Source: Gemmatimonadota bacterium (GTDB taxonomy: Bacteria; Gemmatimonadota; Gemmatimonadetes; Palauibacterales; KS3-K002). Taken from it: DNA of 42,352 nt. The position numbers and the translations under genes were made by a program. The notes beneath the pieces are model-generated. The model was not told the origin of the DNA, ran no database searches, and worked only from the letters and a program-made list of their open reading frames with translations. This document shows positions 1 through 7,955 of the stretch, piece by piece (positions within the stretch are counted from its first letter, which is position 1; each line of letters begins with the position of its first letter). The DNA lies in assembly GCA_020344375.1 (NCBI GenBank), contig CP070823.1, positions 1,363,569-1,405,920 of the forward strand. Reading direction: 5' to 3'.

Positions 1-1496
1 GCGTACGGCGTACCCAGATCGATGGCGCGTGGCGCATGCCAGTCGTAGGGGTTGCCGGCGGTCTCGATGTGGAGGGTGCCGAGGCCAAGCCGACGCTGGA
101 AGGGCGACTGTCGGAGATGTAGCGCCTGGACCCTGCGGATGGGCACGATGTAGGTTCGTCTGTTCCACAGGCCCTCACGCACCAGTATATACTCCCCGGC
201 ACGCGCGTGGCCCAGGTGCCGGTAATGCGCGGCGGCGAGAAACCACGCTGGAACCAGTGCAATCAGCAGCACGAGAGCCAGTTGACCCTGCCAGACCGCC
301 AGCAGCCCGCTAGCCAGGATGACCGCTAACGCCCTGCGGATGAACAGTCGGCGCTGAGCCCGTGGATGCGACGGGCGCCAGTCCACGCTCTCCCAGTGGA
401 AACTGGGATAGACGGCGGTCAGGTAGCTCGGGATCTCTCGCGCCTGAGTGATCGGGGTAAGCGTCTCCATCCGCTCTTCGGATTTCATCTGCGGCCCATA
501 TCCGGCAGTCTGTACGCGCAGCGAGGCCAGCCCCAACCAGCGGCGCAGGATCGACTCCTCGATCTGAACGTTCTGCACGCGGCTGCGGCGGAAACCCTTC
601 TCGCGGCGCGTGAACAGGCCGTAACTGACCTGCAGCTGGCCGCCGCTCTGCCTCAGAGTGAAGTCGAAGTAGCGGATGACGCTGAGCACGACCGAGATCG
701 CCCAGCCGGCCAGGGCGAAGAACAGCATCAACACGATTAGTCCCGTCAGAAAGGCCCGGAGATCATGCTGTGCCGCCTGGACAAGGCTGTTCACGGCGGT
801 GCCCGGTTCGACCAGCTCAGGCGGCAGAAGGCGTTGCAGGAGCCAGTCCGTGGGTACGAAGTCGAACAGGTAGTCGCCGCCGAGCAAGAGTCCCACCAAC
901 AGGCCGGCACGGTTGGCGGTGGCGCCTGCGATCATCAGGTCGAGGGGCGTGACGCGGCGCATAAGCGTCTCGTGCTCGAGAGGTTGCACGATGGGCGCCG
1001 CCGCTAGCTCACCAGCCGGTCGGGTGACGGTCTCCGCCACCGCGGCTGGCGCCTGGGGTCTAGCTCGAGCTACCAGCGCCGCTCTCAGGTGAATACCCTC
1101 GGCCCGGCTCACGACGTGCAGAGTGGCCTCCGTCCCGCGGCCGCCGGCGGTCTCGATTCGCGCGGTCGTGACGCCCAGCATCTGCTGCAGGACGCCTGCA
1201 CGCAGGTCAACGTTCTGGATGCGTGAGCGCGGAATGACGCGTCGCTGACGGAAGAGGACGCCATGTGTGATGATCAGGCTCTCTTCGGTCAGCCGATAGC
1301 GAAAGCGCAGGTAGGCGAGGGTGATCCAGGCCGCGATCGCGAGTCCGGCGGCCAGCAGAACAACGAGCACCGCACCGACGCCCGTCGACGCGGCGATGGC
1401 GCCGAAGGCGAAGGCGTAGAGAAGTTGTACCGAGCGCAGGAACGGTGTGGCAGGATGCAGCCGCTGCCAGCCTTCCCCGCCCTCAGGTACGTTCAT
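1..1496 (-). CDS. ydbT: YdbT-like triple PH-domain membrane protein (partial, runs off left edge)
   Basis: The minus-strand frame is open from an ATG at 1496 to the window edge, so the C-terminus is missing. The protein starts MNVPEGGEGWQRLHP and carries three copies of the bacterial PH (bPH2) signature: IPRSRIQNVDLR near residue 90, RRSRVQNVQIEESILRRWLG near 260 and VPIRRVQALHLRQSPFQRRL near 450. Each ends in an (I/V)(E/Q)TAG strand. Hydrophobic segments between the domains (about residues 20-60, 240-265 and 370-390) predict a multi-pass membrane protein. The family usually accompanies YdbS, as it does here: the two genes overlap by 14 bases. The biochemical role of the family is poorly known; membrane or envelope maintenance has been proposed. 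The assignment to the family is firm; function is not. Confidence 0.88.
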   Translation of the reverse strand, partial: MNVPEGGEGWQRLHPATPFLRSVQLLYAFAFGAIAASTGVGAVLVVLLAAGLAIAAWITLAYLRFRYRLTEESLIITHGVLFRQRRVIPRSRIQNVDLRAGVLQQMLGVTTARIETAGGRGTEATLHVVSRAEGIHLRAALVARARPQAPAAVAETVTRPAGELAAAPIVQPLEHETLMRRVTPLDLMIAGATANRAGLLVGLLLGGDYLFDFVPTDWLLQRLLPPELVEPGTAVNSLVQAAQHDLRAFLTGLIVLMLFFALAGWAISVVLSVIRYFDFTLRQSGGQLQVSYGLFTRREKGFRRSRVQNVQIEESILRRWLGLASLRVQTAGYGPQMKSEERMETLTPITQAREIPSYLTAVYPSFHWESVDWRPSHPRAQRRLFIRRALAVILASGLLAVWQGQLALVLLIALVPAWFLAAAHYRHLGHARAGEYILVREGLWNRRTYIVPIRRVQALHLRQSPFQRRLGLGTLHIETAGNPYDWHAPRAIDLGTPY

Positions 1497-1956
1497 CCAA
1501 CTCTTCGAGTCGGGCAAGCTCATCGCGTAGGCGTTCGGCGTCCTCGGCGGCGAGACCGGGGATCTCAGCGTCGGCGCCGCGAGTACCGGCGGTGTAGATG
1601 ATCAGTGAGCTGAGGCCGAGCCAGCGCTGTAGCGGGGAGGAACGCGTGTCTACATGCTGGACACGGACCCTGGGGATGAGCGAGCGCGAGCGCCAGACGA
1701 CGCCCTTCTGAATCAGCACGCGGTCGGGTTCGATCTGCCAGCGCCAGTATCGATAGCGCAGGGTGGGCCAGACGATCGCTAATGACAGGGTCGAGGCAGC
1801 GATCAATCCGGTGAGGAGCCCTGGCGTTAGGAGCACGGCACCCTCCGGGTTGAGGGCCACTGCCTCAAAAGCGCCGACCAGCGCGGTCAGCACGAGGGCG
1901 GCGAGGACTCCTCCGAGCCGCCAGGCGATCGTGACGCGTGGATGGAGTCGGTTCAA
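1483..1956 (-). CDS. ydbS: YdbS-like single PH-domain membrane protein
   Basis: A 157-residue protein with two adjacent hydrophobic helices (about residues 14-32 and 40-62), followed by one bPH2 domain whose core reads LIPRVRVQHVDTRSSPLQRW and ends in an IYTAGTRG strand. This size and layout match YdbS, the small partner of YdbT. The stop codon lies inside the ydbT start region (14-base overlap), so the two are translated together. The start codon is 10 bases after the stop of the lipoprotein gene upstream, making it part of the operon that begins with the barrel protein at 5013. The precise biochemical role is unknown. Confidence 0.85.
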   Translation of the reverse strand: MNRLHPRVTIAWRLGGVLAALVLTALVGAFEAVALNPEGAVLLTPGLLTGLIAASTLSLAIVWPTLRYRYWRWQIEPDRVLIQKGVVWRSRSLIPRVRVQHVDTRSSPLQRWLGLSSLIIYTAGTRGADAEIPGLAAEDAERLRDELARLEELDERT

Positions 1957-1966
1957 CTGTCCGGAC

Positions 1967-3697
1967 TCAGTAGGCGCGCCCGACGATCCGGTAACCCGCT
2001 TCCTCGACCGGCAGGAGGTAGATGCGTACCGAGCGCGGTCGCGGCGCGTCGTCTGCCGCGATCGCTCTAAGCTCGAGCATGGCCAGCTGTTTCGCTATTG
2101 CCTGGCTACGCAACTCCTGCCAGAACGCGGCGTCGCTCGGGGGTCCGGGAAGCTCCAGCTGACCCTCCCCGCCAGCGGAGATCCGCGGCTCTCTCACGTG
2201 CTCGGTACGGATGCGAGCTGCCGGGAAGTCGAAGCGCATCTCGTAGCGGCGTCCGTCAGCAGGCACAACGCCCTCGGACACCGCCAGGTCTCGGAAGCCG
2301 AGGATAGGAGCCTGGGCGGATCCTTCTATGCTCAGCTCTTCAAGGGGCGTTACCCTGAGGTACCAGTAGGCGACGGTGAGATCTCGGCGAGCGATGATCG
2401 CGCGGGTCAGCGCGTCTGCCGCCCCCGGATCACTCAGCTGGCCTGCTGCGACAGCGGCCCGAATTTGCTCCTCGTCGAAGCTGGCCACCAGCTTGGCGCC
2501 CCAGTACCCGTCCCGCACAGTATGGTTCTGAAAGGCGGGGTTAGGGTAGTTGTTCTTCCAGTTCCCAGGATCGAAGAGGTCCGCTGAATAGAAACCGACC
2601 GCAGGGTGGGTCGGCGGCTGGCGATACCGCTCCCAGCTCTTGCTATAGAACCCGGCAGTGACCCAGCGGGCGCCGATCGCAGCGAGATCAACGTCGTGCT
2701 CGACGCCATCACGCGGTGCGTTGGGTCGGAGGGCCGCGCTGCCCAGGCTGGAGCCGAAGTCGATCAAGTAGTGGACGACACGTTTCTGACCGCCCTCATC
2801 GACGAGGATATCCAGTGAGTTGTGCTGTTTGGTGTCGAGGTGGTTAAGCCATGCCGCCAAGACATACAGTCCTCTCAGTTCACGGCGATGCTCATGCGGG
2901 ATACTGTCAGCCGGGTCCTCGTCTCGCATGCCCTCATAGTCGAAGGGCCCGAGCGTCCCGGATAACAGCTTACAGGCTGCTGCTCGAACCTTACCGTCGG
3001 CACGTCTCGGGACGGGTCGCAATAGCTCTTGGACGAAATCGTCGCCGACCGGGCTCTCGCGCCCGAGCGGATCCTCGAAGGTCAAACCTTCCGCAGCTCG
3101 GACGTTGGATGGATCGATGTACGTGACGGCGCATTCCGGCACGAAGTAACCGCTGGCGTGCAACAGCCGGCTGGTGATCACCTCAGCGGAGGACGCCAGC
3201 TCAGCGTAGTCCGGCGGATCGAATTTGACCAGATAACCGACTCCTGCCGCGTCCTGGAGCATGAACCCTGGAGTCACGCCTTCCTTATTGGCCCTGAACA
3301 CGGTCCATGTCCCACTGGTGTCTGGCCCCGTGCCGTCACCCGGTCCGCGTGCGACCTCGTCGCGCGTCATCCGCCGCTTGCCGTTCCTGTGGGTGAACCA
3401 GCTGGAGTTCACCACATCGTCCTCGGCAGTCGGGTTGTACGCCTCGACCTTGCTGCCCAGCCAGCTGCGCAGGGCGCGCGGCGGAATGAAGACGTGACTC
3501 AACGGTCTGCGGACGCTGTATTCTAGGAAGTCCACGATCACGTTCGGGTCGCGCTCGACCGGAGCCTCGCTCAGCGCTGGCGCCTCCGGGGCCGGGCGGG
3601 GCGCCTGAGTGACCGTGAGACGGTTCTTGGAGCATGCGCCCAGGAGCGCGCCGAGGGCGAGAGTAGCCAGGAAAATGTGCACTTTACACATCATCAT
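1967..3697 (-). CDS. Exported lipoprotein with HipA/PI4K-like (protein-kinase-like) fold signatures
   Basis: A 576-residue protein with a lipoprotein signal (lipobox LGAC, Cys22). I do not recognise a named family, but residues about 150-320 carry the hallmarks of an atypical kinase fold. K158 lies in a YLVKF strand, E172 in a following helix (ASSAEVITSRLL), D288 and N293 form a D-x4-N catalytic-loop pattern (WLNHLDTKQHN), and D313 starts a DFG in HYLIDFGSS. HipA and lipid-kinase-like families share this K/E/D-x4-N/D order. The lipobox places the domain outside the cytoplasm, which is unusual for an ATP-dependent enzyme. The C-terminal third (from about residue 440) matches nothing I know. 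The gene overlaps the barrel gene upstream by 4 bases (ATGA), so the two are translationally coupled. Lipoprotein status is well supported; kinase activity is inference. Confidence 0.7.
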   Translation of the reverse strand: MMMCKVHIFLATLALGALLGACSKNRLTVTQAPRPAPEAPALSEAPVERDPNVIVDFLEYSVRRPLSHVFIPPRALRSWLGSKVEAYNPTAEDDVVNSSWFTHRNGKRRMTRDEVARGPGDGTGPDTSGTWTVFRANKEGVTPGFMLQDAAGVGYLVKFDPPDYAELASSAEVITSRLLHASGYFVPECAVTYIDPSNVRAAEGLTFEDPLGRESPVGDDFVQELLRPVPRRADGKVRAAACKLLSGTLGPFDYEGMRDEDPADSIPHEHRRELRGLYVLAAWLNHLDTKQHNSLDILVDEGGQKRVVHYLIDFGSSLGSAALRPNAPRDGVEHDVDLAAIGARWVTAGFYSKSWERYRQPPTHPAVGFYSADLFDPGNWKNNYPNPAFQNHTVRDGYWGAKLVASFDEEQIRAAVAAGQLSDPGAADALTRAIIARRDLTVAYWYLRVTPLEELSIEGSAQAPILGFRDLAVSEGVVPADGRRYEMRFDFPAARIRTEHVREPRISAGGEGQLELPGPPSDAAFWQELRSQAIAKQLAMLELRAIAADDAPRPRSVRIYLLPVEEAGYRIVGRAY

Positions 3698-5013
3698 TGC
3701 CCCATTGCGAAGCCAAGGTTGACCCGGAAGCCTTCATCGCCGCCCGCCAGTTCGATACGGCCGCCTCCGTACGCGCCGGCGAGCGCGCTCAGGGCGATGC
3801 CGTAGCTCGGCTTCAAGTGCTTGAACGCGAAGTCATCTATTAGGTCCCAGGCGACCATACCGCCGTCTAGGAAGACGGAAGCGATCAATGCCATGCCTTC
3901 GTCGGAGAGGGCCCACAAGCGGTAGAAATACTCGGAGCGGCCGAGAATCAGGTCGCGATCGCGGAACCGGCTCGTGAGATAGGCCGGTGCCGTTGAGGAG
4001 CCGCCGAGCGCTGGCAACCGATAGAAGGGGAGTTCGCCATCGCCGCTGGCGCGGACGCTCCTGAACAGGACACCGAGGGCCAGGCTGCGGCGGTCGTAGT
4101 CGAAAGGCAGATCGACGCCCGCGCTGGCCTCAAGCTCTGTGAAATCGGCGGCCCCGGTGCTGCGGCTGTCGTTCCAGCGGAAACCGACGCGCAGCCACCG
4201 CCCCGCGCCCAGTAGGGGTCGGTCGTAGCCACTTCGCCATTCGCCTGCGACGCCGATCCCCAAGTAGCGATCCTCGTCACCGAAACGCGAGACCGCGGCG
4301 GGGTCGAAGATGGAATCGAGGTCGGGAAGCCGAGGGTTGTTTCCAGGCCCGCTCTCGACGGTTGACCAATCGAGGCCGACTCTGATGGCGATGGTTCGAA
4401 TGGGCGCCAGGCCGAGCTCGACACCCACGGCCTGGCGGTCCAGTTCGAAGTCCGACTTATCCTGCTCGCGGCTCTCTTTCCCGATTCCGAAGAACTCGTC
4501 GCGGTCGCGGTGGATGATCGAGCCGAAGGCGTGAATCCCGAAGCGGCGCGGGTCACCCGGTACGAACTCCTCCATTCCGTAGCCGATCCGGGCCACGACA
4601 CCCCAGTACTGCTTGTAGGTCACATCTCCGCGGACATAGCCCCATACCAGGCGGTCATCGTCCGGTACGCCTAGCAGCAGGGCGGCGCCAAATCCCGACC
4701 CGGAGCCCAGGCTTCCGGCCCCGGGATACAGGTAGTTGGCGTTGAGCCGCTGGTTGTAGTAGGTGACCCACTCGATGAGATGGATGTCGTCCGCGGCGCC
4801 TGCCGCCCGCCCGAGCCCAAGCGCCAGCAGGTAGAGCGGTGCCGTGGCGATCTTGAACGGGAATTCCGCGACATCCCAGGCATCGACGCCAGGAGCCCCG
4901 CGCTCGACCACGAAGATGGAGTCTGACGGGGTGTCCTGAGCCACACCAAGGCCGGGCCAACTGATAGTCAGTATGGCGATGAGTACTGGGATTTGTGCTG
5001 TTACCCGCCGCAT
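3694..5013 (-). CDS. Outer-membrane beta-barrel protein (BamA/surface-antigen-like)
   Basis: A 439-residue protein with a cleavable signal peptide (MRRVTAQIPVLIAILTISW, then GVAQ). The rest is a run of alternating amphipathic strands with many Gly/aromatic turns, for example RVGFRWNDS, ASAGVDLPFDYDRR and SYGIALSALAGAYGGGRIELAG. That pattern is typical of the 'surface antigen' barrel class related to Omp85 proteins. No POTRA domains are evident, so it is a bare barrel rather than a BamA orthologue. It is the first gene of an operon (barrel, kinase-like lipoprotein, ydbS, ydbT) with overlapping junctions. A TATAAT element about 115 bases upstream of its start gives a plausible promoter. The barrel assignment is confident; substrate or partner is unknown. 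Confidence 0.75.
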   Translation of the reverse strand: MRRVTAQIPVLIAILTISWPGLGVAQDTPSDSIFVVERGAPGVDAWDVAEFPFKIATAPLYLLALGLGRAAGAADDIHLIEWVTYYNQRLNANYLYPGAGSLGSGSGFGAALLLGVPDDDRLVWGYVRGDVTYKQYWGVVARIGYGMEEFVPGDPRRFGIHAFGSIIHRDRDEFFGIGKESREQDKSDFELDRQAVGVELGLAPIRTIAIRVGLDWSTVESGPGNNPRLPDLDSIFDPAAVSRFGDEDRYLGIGVAGEWRSGYDRPLLGAGRWLRVGFRWNDSRSTGAADFTELEASAGVDLPFDYDRRSLALGVLFRSVRASGDGELPFYRLPALGGSSTAPAYLTSRFRDRDLILGRSEYFYRLWALSDEGMALIASVFLDGGMVAWDLIDDFAFKHLKPSYGIALSALAGAYGGGRIELAGGDEGFRVNLGFAMGQ

Positions 5014-5125
5014 GAGACGAGCTCCTTCGGTGAGGCCAACGAACAGCTGATGCCTACATGATTAGCCTGGCGACCTCACTCGGTCGCTTTCGCTGCGTGG
5101 GACTGAGCTGAAGAGACTGAACAGC

Positions 5126-5131
5126 ATTATA
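5126..5131 (-). promoter_or_regulatory. Candidate -10 element (TATAAT) for the barrel/kinase-lipoprotein/ydbST operon
   Basis: On the minus strand an exact TATAAT lies 113 bases upstream of the barrel start codon at 5013 and just after the stop of the binding-protein gene. The 17-base-spaced -35 position reads TGTTCT, a weak match. In such G+C-rich DNA a perfect -10 hexamer in the only gap is suggestive, but not proof. Confidence 0.45.
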
Positions 5132-5132
5132 C

Positions 5133-6122
5133 TCACCGCTTGAGCTGCAGAACAGTCCGTCCTTTTGCTGCAAGTCGCGGTCGAGGCTCGTGAGGCCCGT
5201 TCGATCCCGAGGCGGCATCCGTGTCCGGGACATGGACGGCTAGCCACTCCCTCACCACGAGCGGCATGTCACGATGCTCGACGTCCACGAGGCGGTTCAG
5301 CCTCCGCATCTCCTCGTCGGAGATCCGACCGCCGAGTTCGTCCAGCGCGGCACCCACCTCGGGGTGGCGATCGAGCACGTCGGCCCGGATGATGGGCGCG
5401 GCCTCGTAAGGCGGGAAATAGGACTTGTCGTCTTCCAACTGCTTCAGATCGAGCGCCTCGATCAACCCATCGGTGGAATTACCAGCGATGAGATCCACCT
5501 GGCCATCAGCCAGGGCGCGATAGGTGAGGCCGAGGTCCATGGTCCGGGGAGGTGCGGCGAAGGCCAAACCGTAGGTGGCCGCCAGGCCGGGTAACCCGTC
5601 CTGACGCTCCGCGAACTCGTAGCCAAAGCCGGCGCGCCAGTTCGGCGTGTAGGCAGCGACCTGAGAGATGGTCTCGAGTCCGAAGCGCCGCGCGTCGCTG
5701 CCACGGATGAGGATGGCGAAGGTGTTGTTAAAGCCGAGGGGTCTGCCCCAGACCAGCTCGAAGCGGTCGGCGTACTCCTGTTTGACGGCCCGGTAGACGG
5801 CCTCGCGGTCGTGCAGGGGTGGCTGCCCCAGGATCGCGGTGAGGGCCGTGCCCGTATACTCCACGTAGATATCGACCTCGCCCGACAGGATGGCGCGGTG
5901 GCAGACAAAGGTGCCGCCGAGGTAGAAGCGCCGGTCGACCGTCAGTCCGGTACGCCGCTCAAGCTGCTGGGCCACGAGCTCGGCCAAGATGGTCTGCTCG
6001 GTGAAGTTCTTGGAGGCGACGACGATGTGCTCCTCGCCCCAGGCGCCGCAGCCCAGGCTCGAAAGAGTCACAACGGTTGTGATTCCTGTTGCGAGGAGCG
6101 TTGCCCGCACTGCGGATCTCAT
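5133..6122 (-). CDS. opuBC: Glycine betaine/choline-type ABC transporter substrate-binding lipoprotein
   Basis: A 329-residue OpuAC/OsmX-family binding protein. A lipobox (SLGC, Cys25) is followed by the family opening IVVASKNFTEQ and by the hallmark VDIYVEYTGTAL; GNSTDGLIEALDL closes the ligand cleft later on. It should capture a quaternary ammonium osmolyte (glycine betaine, choline or carnitine) outside the inner membrane and deliver it to the permease. The ligand cannot be told from sequence alone. It overlaps the permease gene by 4 bases (ATGA). After residue about 300 there is a basic, proline-rich tail that most family members lack. Confidence 0.9.
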   Translation of the reverse strand: MRSAVRATLLATGITTVVTLSSLGCGAWGEEHIVVASKNFTEQTILAELVAQQLERRTGLTVDRRFYLGGTFVCHRAILSGEVDIYVEYTGTALTAILGQPPLHDREAVYRAVKQEYADRFELVWGRPLGFNNTFAILIRGSDARRFGLETISQVAAYTPNWRAGFGYEFAERQDGLPGLAATYGLAFAAPPRTMDLGLTYRALADGQVDLIAGNSTDGLIEALDLKQLEDDKSYFPPYEAAPIIRADVLDRHPEVGAALDELGGRISDEEMRRLNRLVDVEHRDMPLVVREWLAVHVPDTDAASGSNGPHEPRPRLAAKGRTVLQLKR

Positions 6123-6781
6123 ACCGCCCGCACCTCGGCCAGCTGGCCGCGCGCGGGCGCGAAATGGCGCTCGAGGCGGCCGAGCAGGAAGTCGGCGACC
6201 AGGGCGATGAGGGCCGCGGGCACGGCACCGGCCAGGATCAGCGTGTTGTTCACCATGGCGACGCCCCGGAAGATGAAGACCCCGAGGCCGCCCGCACCGA
6301 TGGCGGCGGCGATAGTGGCGACGCCGACGCCGATCACGGTCGCGACGCGTATCCCGGCCAGGATGACTCCGAAGGCGAGAGGGATCTCCACCATGAGCAG
6401 GAGCTGTCGGTCTGTCATTCCCATGCCGCGTCCCGCCTCGCGCACGGCCGGATCGATTCCCTGAATACCCGCGTAGGTGTTGCGGATGATCGGTAACAGC
6501 GCATAGAGCACCAGGGCGACGATCGCGGTGCGGGCACCGACGCCGCCGATGAACGGGAGTGGGATGAGGAACCCGAAGAGCGCCAGGCTGGGAATCGTCT
6601 GGAAGATGTTGGCGAGCCCCAGCACGGATGGGCTAAAGCGTGGCCTGCGGGTCAAAAGGATCCCCAGCGGCACGCCGACGACGAGCGCGATTCCGGTCGA
6701 GACGCCTACCAGGAAGAGGTGCTGCAGCGTCAGCGTGATGAACTCCGCGCGGTTCCTTAAGAGGAAGTCGATGAGGTTCAT
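6119..6781 (-). CDS. opuBB: Glycine betaine/choline-type ABC transporter permease
   Basis: A 220-residue integral membrane protein of the OpuAB/OpuBB type with about five or six hydrophobic helices. The cytoplasmic EAA loop that docks on the ATPase is visible as EAGRGMGMTDRQLLLMVEIP (about residues 115-135). The length is normal for a single-domain permease. Only one permease gene is present, so the channel is presumably a homodimer, unlike systems with two permeases. The start ATG is at 6781 with a weak ribosome site. It lies 90 bases downstream of the ATPase gene, a gap that contains a strong hairpin, and it overlaps the binding-protein gene. Confidence 0.9.
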   Translation of the reverse strand: MNLIDFLLRNRAEFITLTLQHLFLVGVSTGIALVVGVPLGILLTRRPRFSPSVLGLANIFQTIPSLALFGFLIPLPFIGGVGARTAIVALVLYALLPIIRNTYAGIQGIDPAVREAGRGMGMTDRQLLLMVEIPLAFGVILAGIRVATVIGVGVATIAAAIGAGGLGVFIFRGVAMVNNTLILAGAVPAALIALVADFLLGRLERHFAPARGQLAEVRAV

Positions 6782-6812
6782 TCGGGCTCTACTGTAGATG
6801 GTGCGTTGTCAG

Positions 6813-6830
6813 GTTCGCCGGCTGGCGAAC
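6813..6830 (-). other. Intercistronic hairpin between ATPase and permease genes
   Basis: A perfect 7-base stem (GTTCGCC/GGCGAAC) with a 4-base loop lies in the 90-base gap between the ATPase stop and the permease start. It has no following T run on the minus strand, so it is more likely a processing or partial-attenuation structure than a full terminator. This is inferred from base pairing only. Confidence 0.4.
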
Positions 6831-6871
6831 GGCGAGCGGCGCGCACGGGCGAAGACTGCCGATTTCGTTCG

Positions 6872-7639
6872 TCATTCATTCGCAGTTGTGTCGGTGTCCT
6901 TCAGCGCTTTAACGAAAGCGCGGGCCTCCGGATTCTCGGAGCGGAGGAACTCGTGCGGTGAGCCCAGAAATGCCAGCGCGCCCTCTCGGAACAAGGCGAT
7001 GCGCGATGCGAGGAACAGCCCCTCACGGACGTCGTGCGTCACGAAGACCAGCGTCTTGTGCAGACGAGCCTGGAGTGCTTTGAGTTCGCGCTGCAGCTCG
7101 AGGCGTGTCAGGGGATCGAGGGCACCAAAGGGCTCATCGAGCAAGAGTAGCGGAGGGTCGGCGGCGAGGGCGCGGGCGACGCCGACGCGCTGCTTCTGAC
7201 CGCCGGAGAGTTGCGAAGGGTAGCGGTCGGCGAAGCTGGCAGGATCGAGGGCGACCAGATCGAGCAGCTCGCGGACTCGTTCGCGCTTTCGCCGCTCGTC
7301 CCAACCTTCGAGGGTGGGCACAACGGCCACGTTCCGGGCAACCGTGAAGTGTGGGAAGAGACCGATGTCCTGGATGACGTAGCCGATGCGGCGGCGCAGC
7401 TTTGTGGGATCCCATTCCACCGTCGATCTGCCTTCGACAGTCACCTTGCCCTCACTGGGAAGGAGCAGTCGATTGATCAGCTTCAGGGTGGTTGTCTTGC
7501 CGGAGCCGCTCCGCCCCAGGAGGACAAGGATTTCGCCGGGCCGCACGTCGAAACTGATACCTGAGACGATGGGTCGGCCGTCGGCGAGTCGGAGGGCCAC
7601 GTCGAGGAACTGAACGACCGGTGCGCGAGTTTCGTTCAC
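6872..7639 (-). CDS. opuBA: Glycine betaine/choline-type ABC transporter ATP-binding protein
   Basis: A 255-residue ABC ATPase. Walker A is GRSGSGKTT (residues 42-50), the signature is LSGGQKQRVGVARAL, Walker B is LLLLDEPFGALD, and the H-loop is FVTHD. The family lead FDVRPGEILVLLG matches OpuA/ProV-type importers. It ends soon after the nucleotide-binding domain, lacking the tandem CBS domains by which longer OpuA-type ATPases sense ionic strength. Osmotic gating, if any, must therefore come from elsewhere. It is the first gene of the three-gene importer operon and is transcribed away from the flavoprotein gene at 7956. Confidence 0.9.
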   Translation of the reverse strand: MNETRAPVVQFLDVALRLADGRPIVSGISFDVRPGEILVLLGRSGSGKTTTLKLINRLLLPSEGKVTVEGRSTVEWDPTKLRRRIGYVIQDIGLFPHFTVARNVAVVPTLEGWDERRKRERVRELLDLVALDPASFADRYPSQLSGGQKQRVGVARALAADPPLLLLDEPFGALDPLTRLELQRELKALQARLHKTLVFVTHDVREGLFLASRIALFREGALAFLGSPHEFLRSENPEARAFVKALKDTDTTANE

Positions 7640-7955
7640 GACTCCAGGCTCCTGGCTGGCGCGGCCGGCTCTCCAGAGGCTCTCTCGTTCCGCTTCTGAT
7701 CTCCCTCGAGCTATGGGAGGCTGGGTGCCACGCCATTCAAGCTAGCCTCAGTAGGCGCCGCTGGCCAAGCCGTGGGAAGCGGGGTTGATCGGGGTGGGGT
7801 GATGACAGATACTCCAGTCCATCTTGAGCCGGCTCTGCCGATCGCACGTAACCACTCGGGAGAACACAGGGTTTGAGCAGGTCCGAATGGCGAGGAAGCG
7901 GGATCGAACCCCGCGTGAGGGACACTCTCCAGGCAAGCGATAGACGGAGGATTGG
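7640..7955. other. Divergent intergenic region with a T-arm-like hairpin
   Basis: These 316 bases separate the importer operon (minus) from the flavoprotein gene (plus) and must hold both promoters, but I find no convincing hexamer pair. GGAGG at 7946-7950 is the ribosome site for the gene at 7956. At 7898-7914 a 5-base stem (GCGGG/CCCGC) encloses a 7-base loop; read on the minus strand it contains GGTTCGATCCC, like a tRNA T-arm, and is followed by CCTCGCCA. No matching acceptor, D-arm or anticodon arm is present, so it is not a tRNA gene. Confidence 0.4.
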
